Assembly (NCBI GenBank): GCA_015057585.1
Contig: SVEF01000001.1
Coordinates: 421,901 to 485,900, forward strand
Source of the DNA: Lachnospiraceae bacterium
Lineage (GTDB): Bacteria; Bacillota; Clostridia; Lachnospirales; Lachnospiraceae
Direction of reading: 5' to 3'
Length of the DNA stretch: 64,000 nucleotides
Shown here: piece by piece, positions 9,437 through 17,729 of the stretch
Position numbering within the stretch: position 1 is the stretch's first letter
How the letters are laid out: each line of letters opens with the position of its first letter
Made by a program: the position numbers and the translations under genes
The notes under the pieces: model-generated
Databases searched by the model: none
Told to the model about the DNA's origin: nothing
The model's input: the letters and a program-made list of their open reading frames with translations, nothing else

Positions 9437-11365
9437 TTATTGCATAATTACATCGGCTGTTGCTTCATCATTTTCCGGCAGATAGTCCGGATTATCAATC
9501 TCATTGGTCAAAATATCTTCTTCCGCTACCGATTCAATATAATACCTGATTTCGCCTTCCGGATATATTTTGAGATACGGAAGTGCTTCCTCCAAAATGG
9601 AAGCTGCCAGCGTAGAGGCCGTGGCCGACTTTGACATCATCTCTTCATCATGCGCCTCATCCACCACAACATAAATTACAATTTTTCTTCCGTCTGCTTC
9701 TACAAACCCCAGGAAAGAAACCAGATTCTTTCCGTCTTCACGCGGATACTTCTGGGCAGTTCCTGTTTTTCCTCCAATCAGATACCCTCCTACCTGTGCT
9801 TTTTTCGCTGTTCCGTCCGTCACCGTAAGATACATGGTTTCTCGTATGAAATTACTGGTCTCCAATGATACGGTTTTCAAAACCTCTACCGGTTCTATCT
9901 TTTTTATAGTGGCTCCGGCAGCGTTTTTGATCGCCTTTACCACATGCGGTTCGTAATAGGAACCTCCGTTGATCAAGGATGCAAATGCTGATGTCATTTG
10001 TACCATATTCACAGTAAATGATTGTCCGAAGCTACTGGTCGCAAGTTCTGTCACATTCAGATTATCAATATCAATCAAGGCTCCTGTTGTTTCACCCGGC
10101 AAATCAATCCCGGTCTTTCTTCCCATTAGAAAATGCCTTTGGTAAAAGTAAAACATTTCCCTTCCTTCTTCTGCTGCTATCTGCATCAAAGCATCATTAC
10201 AGGAATACATTAAGGTCTGCGCCAGACTGATTTTTCCGTGTCCACGTTGATTACTGCAACGAATACTGATGGTTTCACCAAATGTTTCTTTGCCATCACA
10301 CACATATTCCGAATCCGTAGTGGCAATATGCTCTTCCATCGCCGCCGATACGGTAAAAGGTTTAAACGTAGAACCCGGTTCATATGCATCACTGATACAG
10401 AAATTTCTCCAAATTGCATACATCGCATTTAGCTTTTCTTCCGAAGACAGTTCCGCCAGCTCCTCTTCCGTATAAAAAACAGATAAATCTCTCGGTTGAT
10501 TCAAGTCATAGCCGTAATTGGACTGCATGGCAAGAATCTCACCGTTGTCAGCATCCATCATAACTACACCAACATTTTCGGCACCGATTTCATCCATAAA
10601 ACGCTCTACGTATTTTTGTACCACTCTTTGCACATTGATATCAATCGTAGAAACAATCTGATTGCCGTCCTGCGCTTCTTTTACATTTTTCTGGATATCC
10701 AGGCTTGCGTCATAATAGACATAGGTGCGACCATTAATTCCGACCAGTTCATCGTTATAATACTGCTCAATGCCATAGGTACCAACATCACCGGATACCG
10801 TAAATCCAATGATATGTGACGCTATTTCCTTAAACGGATATGTTCTTTTGTACTCCTCTTCAAACCACACACCGTTGATTTTTTCCGCCTCTTCCTCCGA
10901 AAGTCCTTTTACATACGTATCAAATGCTTCTCTTTCTTCGTACGACAGTTGTCTTTTTAATACAACATAAGCACTGTTCTTCTTTTCTACAAGAATAGAA
11001 TGAAGTTCCGACTTATCCAAACCGTATACTACAGCCAATGCTTCCACTGTCGGCTCTTTACTTTCTTCTTTTGCATTCAATACTTTCGGATCCAGAATCA
11101 GATGATACATCATGTTACTGGTAGCCAGAACCTGTCCGTTTCTGTCCACAATATCGCCTCTTTTGTACGGATTTATGGAGGACACATAACTTTGTTTTGC
11201 CAGTGCACTCTTTTCATACTTATCTTCCTGTGACAAAATAGCAAGACGTACAATCAGAATAAGACAAAAAAACGCAAAAAGGCCATAAACAAATTTAAGG
11301 CCAATATGCATTCTTGGTGTCAGTTTTTTTATTTTTTTTCTTTTTTGTTCTAATCGTTGTTCCAT
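9437..11365 (-). CDS. Class B penicillin-binding protein, FtsI/PBP2B-like
   Basis: A transpeptidase that probably crosslinks septal peptidoglycan together with FtsW. The N-terminus is basic with one membrane helix (about residues 22-45); the dimerisation domain starts near RGDIVDRNGQVLA. The catalytic motifs STFK (YEPGSTFKPFTV), SCND and KTGT (GGKTGTAQK) are all intact. The C-terminal tail is acidic and no PASTA repeats follow. It comes right after ftsL in the cluster, the usual position of the division PBP. It has 642 residues and is the more canonical of the two neighbouring PBPs. Confidence 0.88.
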   Translation of the reverse strand: MEQRLEQKRKKIKKLTPRMHIGLKFVYGLFAFFCLILIVRLAILSQEDKYEKSALAKQSYVSSINPYKRGDIVDRNGQVLATSNMMYHLILDPKVLNAKEESKEPTVEALAVVYGLDKSELHSILVEKKNSAYVVLKRQLSYEEREAFDTYVKGLSEEEAEKINGVWFEEEYKRTYPFKEIASHIIGFTVSGDVGTYGIEQYYNDELVGINGRTYVYYDASLDIQKNVKEAQDGNQIVSTIDINVQRVVQKYVERFMDEIGAENVGVVMMDADNGEILAMQSNYGYDLNQPRDLSVFYTEEELAELSSEEKLNAMYAIWRNFCISDAYEPGSTFKPFTVSAAMEEHIATTDSEYVCDGKETFGETISIRCSNQRGHGKISLAQTLMYSCNDALMQIAAEEGREMFYFYQRHFLMGRKTGIDLPGETTGALIDIDNLNVTELATSSFGQSFTVNMVQMTSAFASLINGGSYYEPHVVKAIKNAAGATIKKIEPVEVLKTVSLETSNFIRETMYLTVTDGTAKKAQVGGYLIGGKTGTAQKYPREDGKNLVSFLGFVEADGRKIVIYVVVDEAHDEEMMSKSATASTLAASILEEALPYLKIYPEGEIRYYIESVAEEDILTNEIDNPDYLPENDEATADVIMQ

Positions 11366-11385
11366 GCCGCCTCACCTGAGTGTCA

Positions 11386-11853
11386 TTATTCCGGAATATC
11401 CTGATACTGTCTGAAATATCCTGTATCCTGATAATCGTAATAAATGACTTCGTTATTGTTAGGATATACCATACCCAATACTCCTACCGCCATCTGATAT
11501 ATGTACTCCAAATCTGCCACTTCACTGTCAAGGACTGCTTCCATGGCATCATTTTCCTTGGAAACAGAAGAAATTTCCGATTCCAATCTGTCAATTGCCT
11601 TATCAAGCTGTGTCAAATCAGACTGCACCATTAAATACGTGATGCACATATAAAAAGTCATCGAAATCGTCACTGCCAACAACAGCATCGAAAAAATATC
11701 CGCTCCGATACCGGTTCTTCTTTGCTGCTTCGGTTGCTGTTGCTCTATAGGCCTTGGACTGATTACTTCCTGTGGCGACGCTTGCGTATTCAGTTTTCTT
11801 GCCGCAGATCCGTTTTCATATCCTATTGTATATCGATACTTTCTCTCTTCCAT
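11386..11853 (-). CDS. ftsL: FtsL-like cell division protein
   Basis: A small bitopic protein of 155 residues. It has a polar, Gln-rich cytoplasmic N-terminus (including EQQQPKQQRR), a membrane helix (IFSMLLLAVTISMTFYMCITYLM without charges, around residues 53-75), and a coiled-coil segment (LTQLDKAIDRLESEISSVSK) typical of FtsL/DivIC. It sits between rsmH and the division PBP, where ftsL is found in Firmicutes. Sequence conservation in this family is low, so the name rests on topology plus position. Confidence 0.8.
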   Translation of the reverse strand: MEERKYRYTIGYENGSAARKLNTQASPQEVISPRPIEQQQPKQQRRTGIGADIFSMLLLAVTISMTFYMCITYLMVQSDLTQLDKAIDRLESEISSVSKENDAMEAVLDSEVADLEYIYQMAVGVLGMVYPNNNEVIYYDYQDTGYFRQYQDIPE

Positions 11854-11885
11854 AACTTCCTCCCGTCTGTTTTTACCAGACTCTA

Positions 11886-12827
11886 TTATTTCTTTTCAAA
11901 GATTCTCAATTTTGCGCTTTTTGACCGGGAATTCATTTGAAGTTCCTCTTCTCCAGGCAAAATCGGTTTTCTTGTAATTACTTTTCCTTTACTCTTCTTT
12001 CCGCATACACAAACCGGAAATTCTGCCGGACAGGTACACGGATTTTCGTTTTCCTTAAACTTCACCTTAACGATACGGTCTTCCAGAGAATGGAAGGTGA
12101 TAACACAAAGTCTTCCCCCCGGTGCCAGTAAATCGATCATGGTATCGAGTGTATTTTCCAACACCTCAAGTTCCCGGTTTAACTCTATTCGGATTGCCTG
12201 AAATGTTTTCTTTGCCGGGTGTCCGGTGTTCATTCTGATTTTTGCAGGAATTGCTGCTTTTATAGCCTCAACCAGTTCAAATGTAGTCTCAATCGGCTTC
12301 TCACTTCTCATCCGCACAATATGCTTTGCAATGTTTTTTGCAAACTGGTCCTCCCCGTAATCGCGAATCATCCGGAACAGTTCCATTTCGGAATACCCGT
12401 TTACAATATCTTTTGCTGTTTTATCCATCCGGTCATCCATACGCATGTCAAGCGGCGCATCCACCTTGTAAGTAAAGCCACGCTCCGCCGTATCCAGTTG
12501 ATAAGACGATACACCCAGATCAATCATAATTCCATTGACCTTGTCAATGCCCTCTTGCCTTAACACTTCTGCAATTGCCTCATAGTTGCTTCGCACTATG
12601 GTTACAAACGGATATTTTGCAAGGCGTTCTGTCGCCACTGCAATGGCATCTGCATCCTGGTCGATTCCGATAAATCTTCCGCTTCCCTGCAATCTTTCAC
12701 ACACATGTCCGGCATGTCCTGCACCGCCAAGCGTTCCGTCTACATAGATTCCACCCGGTGTTACACACAATCCATCCACTGTTTCATGTAATAATACTGA
12801 AATATGTTTAAAGTCCGGTGTTTCCAT
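11886..12827 (-). CDS. rsmH: 16S rRNA (cytosine-1402-N4)-methyltransferase RsmH
   Basis: RsmH (formerly MraW) methylates C1402 of 16S rRNA using S-adenosylmethionine. Visible motifs are [13 protein letters not shown] at the N-terminus, the SAM loop [27 protein letters not shown], and the late motif [15 protein letters not shown] Cys-rich segment ([14 protein letters not shown]) precedes the C-terminus. The length of 313 residues is normal. It follows mraZ by 23 bases and is probably translated from the mraZ promoter. Confidence 0.97.
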   Translation of the reverse strand: METPDFKHISVLLHETVDGLCVTPGGIYVDGTLGGAGHAGHVCERLQGSGRFIGIDQDADAIAVATERLAKYPFVTIVRSNYEAIAEVLRQEGIDKVNGIMIDLGVSSYQLDTAERGFTYKVDAPLDMRMDDRMDKTAKDIVNGYSEMELFRMIRDYGEDQFAKNIAKHIVRMRSEKPIETTFELVEAIKAAIPAKIRMNTGHPAKKTFQAIRIELNRELEVLENTLDTMIDLLAPGGRLCVITFHSLEDRIVKVKFKENENPCTCPAEFPVCVCGKKSKGKVITRKPILPGEEELQMNSRSKSAKLRIFEKK

Positions 12828-12850
12828 TTACCTTCCTCCCGCTTCCTGTG

Positions 12851-13279
12851 TTAAAAACTGAGACCATATTCTGACATGTGTTCTGCAATTTCATCCATAT
12901 CATCGTAACAATCGTTCTTTTCCCAACGTTCTTTACTCCAAATCTCAATTTTACTGAGTACTCCGATAAAAAGAACTTCCTTTTCCAGCCCCGCCTGCTC
13001 CCTGAGTTTTGCAGGAATCAGGATTCTGCCCTGCTTGTCCACTTCGCACGAAACAGCTCCGGCCATAAAGTAACGTTGTAATCTTCTTGCATCTTTGTTT
13101 CCCGGGAGTCCTCTTAAACCTACAACAAAATTCTCCCACTCTTCGTTCGGATATAAGAAAAGGCAGCCGTCCAGTCCCTGAGTTACTACAAAATTATCTC
13201 CCAACTGTTCTCTGAACTTTGACGGTACGATAATGCGTCCCTTTTCATCAATTGAATGATTATATTCACCCATGAACAT
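12851..13279 (-). CDS. mraZ: Transcriptional regulator MraZ
   Basis: MraZ binds DNA through two SpoVT-AbrB-type domains and represses its own dcw operon in studied bacteria. Both halves show the DKGRIIVPSKFRE / DKQGRILIPAKLREQ signature. The ATG at 13279 (or the in-frame ATG at 13273) follows AAGGTGGTGA; a longer frame to 13348 would start inside the operator region. The protein has about 142 residues, typical for MraZ. It is the first gene of the division cluster, and its promoter region contains six repeated TGG boxes. Confidence 0.96.
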   Translation of the reverse strand: MFMGEYNHSIDEKGRIIVPSKFREQLGDNFVVTQGLDGCLFLYPNEEWENFVVGLRGLPGNKDARRLQRYFMAGAVSCEVDKQGRILIPAKLREQAGLEKEVLFIGVLSKIEIWSKERWEKNDCYDDMDEIAEHMSEYGLSF

Positions 13280-13322
13280 GCAGCTCACCACCTTTCTTCC
13301 TTCGTTCTTTTGTGAGGTTTTG

Positions 13323-13379
13323 CTCCATTTCACTCCACAATCCCCCACTCACTACCATTTTCATCCCCATTCTACCCCA
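13323..13379 (-). promoter_or_regulatory. Six-box MraZ operator
   Basis: On the minus strand six pentamers occur at 13375-13379 (TGGGG), 13365-13369 (TGGGG), 13353-13357 (TGGTA), 13343-13347 (TGGGG), 13333-13337 (TGGAG) and 13323-13327 (TGGAG). The start-to-start spacing is 10, 12, 10, 10 and 10 bases, so all boxes face the same side of the helix. E. coli MraZ is known to bind TGGGN repeats separated by 5 bases. The array overlaps the -10 and extends into the start of the transcript, which fits autorepression. Confidence 0.8.
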
Positions 13380-13397
13380 CTTTATCCAAAAAATCAA
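13369..13397 (-). promoter_or_regulatory. Sigma-A-type promoter of the mraZ-division operon
   Basis: A -35 of TTGATT (13392-13397) and a -10 of TAGAAT (13369-13374) are spaced exactly 17 bases apart. The -10 lies between the first two MraZ boxes. The predicted transcript starts near 13362, about 83 bases before the mraZ ATG. Confidence 0.7.
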
Positions 13398-13418
13398 TAC
13401 TTTACACATAAAAAAGCG

Positions 13419-13454
13419 CAAAAAAAGTGGCATATTCCAACGAATATGCCACTT
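13419..13454 (-). terminator. Rho-independent terminator of the Lgt-family gene
   Basis: A perfect 13-bp stem (AAGTGGCATATTC and its complement) with a 4-base loop at 13425-13454 is followed on the minus strand by seven T. It lies 12 bases after the stop at 13467 and insulates the mraZ operon from the upstream genes. Confidence 0.92.
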
Positions 13455-13466
13455 ATACATATAATT

Positions 13467-14378
13467 TTAAAATTCTTCATCCAAAAAGAAGTTTTTCGGC
13501 AGATTTTTCAATTCCGTATGCTGCCTTTGATAACAATTATAAAACACATAACAGCCAAACATCATTGTTGTTATTGCAAAAATCTGTTCAAAGGAAATCC
13601 TTCCGATGACTCTTGTTGTATCCAACCGGATAAATTCTGTAATAAAATTAAGGACACTGTATCCAACCAGATAACTCCCCAGCACAAGTCCGTAGATTTT
13701 CTGACGTTTATATACAATCGCAATCAATGCGTATAATATCATAAGTCCGACAATTTCATAAAGAAACAACGGATGCACCTGAATGTAATCACCACGGATC
13801 ATTTTGGCATTTCCGGCCGCTATCGACTGTTGCACATCGATATCTGCAACCGCGACCTGCATCGCAAATCTGCCTCCGGAATAGGTCCCAAGGTTTGTTC
13901 TTCCAAAGAAATCCCCCACCTTTCCGATAATCTGCCCGAATAAAACACCCAGCAATGCCGTATCACAGGTTTTCAGCCAGGATATCCTTCTTTTCCTGCA
14001 ATACACATAAGAAATAATCAACCCGGTCGTCAATGCACCCATGAAAGACATTCCGCCCTGACTGAGCGAGAACATCTGTGCCGGAGCATCTTTGAAGTAC
14101 CACCAGTGAAAAATAACATATGTGATTCTGGAACCGATGACCGCACCTGCCACCACACGGATAGCCAGATCAAGATACGTTTCTGTATTCTGTTTTGTTT
14201 TTTTTGCAAGACTTTCCACAATAAGCAATCCGAGAATGAGTGAAACAGCAATCAATATGCCGGAAAATGAAATCGTAATACCGAAAATTTCAATTCCTTC
14301 CATCAAATGCTCCAATCCCATTTTAAATCCCGGAAATCTTATTGCCCCGTCCGCTGTCAGTCGTATACCCAAACGCAA
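13467..14378 (-). CDS. Lgt-family membrane protein with catalytic residues replaced
   Basis: The fold matches prolipoprotein diacylglyceryl transferase: about seven membrane helices, the segment QGGMSFMGA, a GKVGDFFGR segment, HPLFLYE, and FITEFIRLD. However, the residues needed for catalysis in E. coli Lgt are changed. The His of GGxSFHGG is Met, the GRxGNFxNxE loop reads G-K-V-G-D-F-F-G-R-T (Arg to Lys, Asn to Asp, Glu to Thr), and the Arg before the EF-R motif is Asn. A true Lgt is probably elsewhere in the genome. The start before this hydrophobic protein is uncertain by a few codons. It ends in a strong terminator and follows ychF by 15 bases. Its function is not known. Confidence 0.7.
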   Translation of the reverse strand: MRLGIRLTADGAIRFPGFKMGLEHLMEGIEIFGITISFSGILIAVSLILGLLIVESLAKKTKQNTETYLDLAIRVVAGAVIGSRITYVIFHWWYFKDAPAQMFSLSQGGMSFMGALTTGLIISYVYCRKRRISWLKTCDTALLGVLFGQIIGKVGDFFGRTNLGTYSGGRFAMQVAVADIDVQQSIAAGNAKMIRGDYIQVHPLFLYEIVGLMILYALIAIVYKRQKIYGLVLGSYLVGYSVLNFITEFIRLDTTRVIGRISFEQIFAITTMMFGCYVFYNCYQRQHTELKNLPKNFFLDEEF

Positions 14379-14393
14379 TTTCCTCTTATCTCA

Positions 14394-15491
14394 TTAAACA
14401 TTGAAACGGAACAATACCACATCGCCATCCTGCACCACATATTCTTTTCCTTCGGAACGTACAAGACCTTTTTCTTTTGCAGCATTAAAACTTCCGCACT
14501 CTGTCAAATTATCATAACTTACGATTTCTGCACGGATAAATCCACGCTCAAAATCACTGTGAATCTTTCCGGCTGCCTGAGGCGCCTTGGTTCCTCTGGT
14601 AATGGTCCATGCCTTTGTTTCCTTCGGACCTGCTGTCAGGTAACTGATTAAGCCCAGTGTATGATAACTTGCACGAATCAGTTTTTCCAGTCCGCCTTCT
14701 TTCAGACCAAGTTCTTCTAAGAATTCCTTCTTATCCTCTTCGTCGAGTTCTGCGATTTCCTGTTCAATCTGTGCGCTGATGACAAATACTTCCGAGCCCT
14801 CCGTCGTCGCATATTCCTGCACGCTTTTTACCATAGGATTATTTGCGCCATCATCCGCAAGATCGTTATCTTTTACATTTGCCGCATATATCACCGGTTT
14901 TCCGGTCAACATGTTGTACTGGGAGTAAAATTCTTCCTCTTCCTCATCCAGACATTCAAACGTCTTTGCCAGTTTACCGTCTTCCAGATGTTTCATCAGA
15001 CGCTCTATCATAGCAGCTTCTTTAGCCAGTGCTTTATCGTTTTTTGCTCCCTTGATGACTCTGGAATTTCTTCTTTCCAGAACTTCCATGTCAGAGAAAA
15101 TAAGTTCCATATTGATAGTCTCAATATCTCTGACCGGATCTACAGAACCATCGACATGGATAATGTTGGAATCTTCAAAGCACCGAACCACATGCACAAT
15201 GGCATCAACCTCACGAATATTGGCAAGAAACTGGTTTCCAAGACCTTCTCCTTTTGATGCACCCTTTACCAGACCGGCAATATCTACAAATTCCACCACA
15301 GCCGGCACTACCTTTTCCGAATCATATAACTTTCCAAGAACATCCAGTCTTTCATCCGGAACCGCAACAATGCCCACATTTGGGTCAATGGTACAGAACG
15401 GATAGTTTGCAGATTCTGCTCCTGCCTTTGTCAAAGAATTAAATAATGTACTCTTGCCGACATTCGGCAAACCAACGATACCTAGCTTCAT
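14394..15491 (-). CDS. ychF: Redox-regulated ribosome-associated P-loop NTPase YchF
   Basis: YchF is an Obg-related NTPase that prefers ATP and associates with ribosomes. The G1 motif GLPNVGKSTLFNSL opens the protein; the DIAGLVKGASKGEGLG switch segment follows, then a coiled-coil insert (about residues 130-200). The C-terminal TGS domain ends with VVQDGDVVLFRFNV. Length (365 residues) is standard. It lies between the housekeeping operon and the Lgt-family gene with short gaps and could be transcribed with either. Confidence 0.97.
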   Translation of the reverse strand: MKLGIVGLPNVGKSTLFNSLTKAGAESANYPFCTIDPNVGIVAVPDERLDVLGKLYDSEKVVPAVVEFVDIAGLVKGASKGEGLGNQFLANIREVDAIVHVVRCFEDSNIIHVDGSVDPVRDIETINMELIFSDMEVLERRNSRVIKGAKNDKALAKEAAMIERLMKHLEDGKLAKTFECLDEEEEEFYSQYNMLTGKPVIYAANVKDNDLADDGANNPMVKSVQEYATTEGSEVFVISAQIEQEIAELDEEDKKEFLEELGLKEGGLEKLIRASYHTLGLISYLTAGPKETKAWTITRGTKAPQAAGKIHSDFERGFIRAEIVSYDNLTECGSFNAAKEKGLVRSEGKEYVVQDGDVVLFRFNV

Positions 15492-15514
15492 TTTTATTTT
15501 CCTTTCTCACTCTC

Positions 15515-16162
15515 TTATTTATCTTTGGACTCCACAACGATAAAGACTCCGTCTGAAAAACTGACAGCGGCCTCTTCCTCTGTAATCTCATTGCTGATTC
15601 CCAAGGTGGTATCCCTAAAAAACGTCTGATGGCTCAAAGAATATTTAAACCCACTCAGAGTAACATTTTTCACACATTCTGTCAACGGAAGCAGCGAAAC
15701 ATACTTTCCATATTGTGCCTCCTTTTTTATGAAAAAACTACGTTCTTTGAGATATAACTTGTTATTCTCATTGTAAATCACGGCATCCGCCTGTTGTTTT
15801 TTTATTTTCTCCAGCAAAAAAATATTTGCAAGACTGTGGTCCATTCTGGACCCTACCGCACCAAACAGCCTAAGTTGCCTGTATCCGAGCGACAATGCCG
15901 TTTCTACCGCAAGTTCTGTGTCTGTCTGATCTTTTTCAGGGTTATGCCTTAATATCTTATCTTTTTCATAATATTCTAAAAGCGCTTGGTTTACTGTATC
16001 AAAATCACCGACAATATAATCCGGAAACAACCTCAGTGTATGTGTCACTTCCAATGCACCGTCCACAACAATCAGACAATCTGTCTCGCAAAGTTTTAAT
16101 TCATTTGTGAGAAATTCCGGAGACAATGCGCCTCCGGTTACTATCCACGCTGTTTTTCCCAT
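15515..16162 (-). CDS. thiN: Thiamine pyrophosphokinase
   Basis: The enzyme makes thiamine diphosphate from thiamine and ATP. Visible signatures are IVTGGALSPEF at the start, DCLIVVDGAL, DYIVGDFDT, HNPEKDQTDTELAVE and GAVGSRMDHSLANI, in the family order. The protein has 215 residues. It follows rpe by 3 bases at the end of the prpC-prkC-rsgA-rpe-thiN string that is conserved in Firmicutes. Confidence 0.94.
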   Translation of the reverse strand: MGKTAWIVTGGALSPEFLTNELKLCETDCLIVVDGALEVTHTLRLFPDYIVGDFDTVNQALLEYYEKDKILRHNPEKDQTDTELAVETALSLGYRQLRLFGAVGSRMDHSLANIFLLEKIKKQQADAVIYNENNKLYLKERSFFIKKEAQYGKYVSLLPLTECVKNVTLSGFKYSLSHQTFFRDTTLGISNEITEEEAAVSFSDGVFIVVESKDK

Positions 16163-16165
16163 ACG

Positions 16166-16831
16166 CTATCTTCCAATCAATTCCCCTGCAATTTGATAAA
16201 ACCGCTGCACATTTCTTTCAATATTTCCCGAAAAAACAGCCGTGCCTGCAACCAGCACATCAGCACCTGCCCTAAGAATATCAATGGCATTTTCCGCACA
16301 AACACCGCCATCCACCTCTACATGGCATTTCGGATTGACTTCCAGCAGTTTAGCTTTGATTTCCTTTATTTTTTCCAGAGTTTCCGGAATAAACTTTTGC
16401 CCGCCAAATCCCGGATGCACCGACATTACAAGAACCAGATCCACTTCACTTAAATACGGTAACAGACACTCCGTTTTTGTCTCCGGATTGAGGGAAATAC
16501 CGACTTTTTTACCCAATGCCTTAATTTCCCGTATGGTTGCACTGACATCGCTGCATGCTTCCACATGAATGGTAATCAAATCCGCTCCTGATTCCGCAAA
16601 TTCTTTCACATAACGGATTGGTTCCCGAATCATCAGATGCACATCAAAAAGAAGCGCTGTGTTTCTTCGGATACTCTTTATCACAGGCATACCAAAAGAA
16701 ATACTCGGAACAAAAGCCCCGTCCATGACATCAATATGAAGCCAGTCGGCACCGCCTTGTTCTACTTCTGCTATTTGTCTTCCCAATTGATTAAAATCTG
16801 CAGCAAGAATCGATGGTGAAAGATTAAACAA
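16166..16831 (-). CDS. rpe: Ribulose-phosphate 3-epimerase
   Basis: A TIM-barrel epimerase of the pentose phosphate pathway that interconverts D-ribulose 5-phosphate and D-xylulose 5-phosphate. The metal and catalytic motifs are present: SPSILAADFNQLG, HIDVMDGAFVPSISFG, FDVHLMI, MSVHPGFGGQKFI and EVDGGV. The protein has 221 residues, normal for Rpe. It lies between rsgA and thiN in a compact operon. Confidence 0.97.
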   Translation of the reverse strand: MFNLSPSILAADFNQLGRQIAEVEQGGADWLHIDVMDGAFVPSISFGMPVIKSIRRNTALLFDVHLMIREPIRYVKEFAESGADLITIHVEACSDVSATIREIKALGKKVGISLNPETKTECLLPYLSEVDLVLVMSVHPGFGGQKFIPETLEKIKEIKAKLLEVNPKCHVEVDGGVCAENAIDILRAGADVLVAGTAVFSGNIERNVQRFYQIAGELIGR

Positions 16832-16847
16832 GTAAATCGCTCCCTTT

Positions 16848-17729
16848 TTATTTGTATTTTTTAATACTCTTCAATTCTCGGTATAACAACAGGTAATCCT
16901 CGTACCGGCATTTTGATATTTCTCCGGCTGTAACCGCTTCTTTTACTCTGCAATCCGGTTCATTCTCATGTACACATCCTCGGAACCGGCACAAGTCCTC
17001 GTACTTTGCAAACTCCGGAAAATACTCTTTCAACTCTTCTGCCGCAACCTCTTCAAGCGTAAGCGAACTAAATCCCGGGGTGTCCAAAATATATGTTTCT
17101 TCATCAATCCAGATAAATTCTGAGTGTCTCGTTGTATGTTTCCCTCTTTTGATCTTTTCACTAACAGCTCCGGTTTCCATTACAACGTTCGATTGAAAAA
17201 GATTGACAAGTGTTGATTTTCCCACTCCGGAAGGTCCTGCCATTACGGTTGTTTTTCCCTTTAAAATTTCCTGCATTTCCTGAATTCCGTCTTGCTTTTT
17301 TGCAGAAAGAAAGCGGATTTCGTAACCGGTATTACGCCATCCGTCTTCCAATTCTTTTTTTTCTTCTTCCGAAATCAAATCGGTTTTATTGAACACTATG
17401 ATGACCGGAAGTTCCTGCTTTGTCATCAGGATCAGAAAACGGTTCAGCAAATTCCGGTTTGGTTCCGGATCCTTTGCAGCAAATACAACAATTGCCTGAT
17501 CAACATTTGCAACCGCAGGCCGAAGCAACCGGCTCTTTTGTGGCAATAATTCCACAATGGTAGCCAGTTTCTTCTCCTCGTCCAGTATTTCCAGTTTTAC
17601 ATTATCTCCTACCAGCGGTTTCATTTTCTGGTTACGGAAAACGCCCTTGGCTTTGCATTCATATACCCCGGCACTTTCCGTATGAACATAGTAAAACCCT
17701 GCAATTCCTTTGATTATTTTTCCAGTCAC
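16848..17729 (-). CDS. rsgA: Ribosome small subunit biogenesis GTPase RsgA
   Basis: RsgA is a late 30S assembly GTPase with an N-terminal OB fold, a circularly permuted G domain and a zinc finger. Motifs appear in permuted order: NKTDL, GPSGVGKSTLVN, DTPGFSS. The zinc-binding segment CRFRGCVHENEPDCRV lies near the C-terminus. The preferred start is the GTG at 17729, which overlaps the prkC stop (TAGTG) and has AGGAG 11 bases upstream. An ATG at 17762 lies inside prkC and has no good ribosome binding site. This gives 293 residues, with translation probably coupled to prkC. Confidence 0.94.
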   Translation of the reverse strand: MTGKIIKGIAGFYYVHTESAGVYECKAKGVFRNQKMKPLVGDNVKLEILDEEKKLATIVELLPQKSRLLRPAVANVDQAIVVFAAKDPEPNRNLLNRFLILMTKQELPVIIVFNKTDLISEEEKKELEDGWRNTGYEIRFLSAKKQDGIQEMQEILKGKTTVMAGPSGVGKSTLVNLFQSNVVMETGAVSEKIKRGKHTTRHSEFIWIDEETYILDTPGFSSLTLEEVAAEELKEYFPEFAKYEDLCRFRGCVHENEPDCRVKEAVTAGEISKCRYEDYLLLYRELKSIKKYK

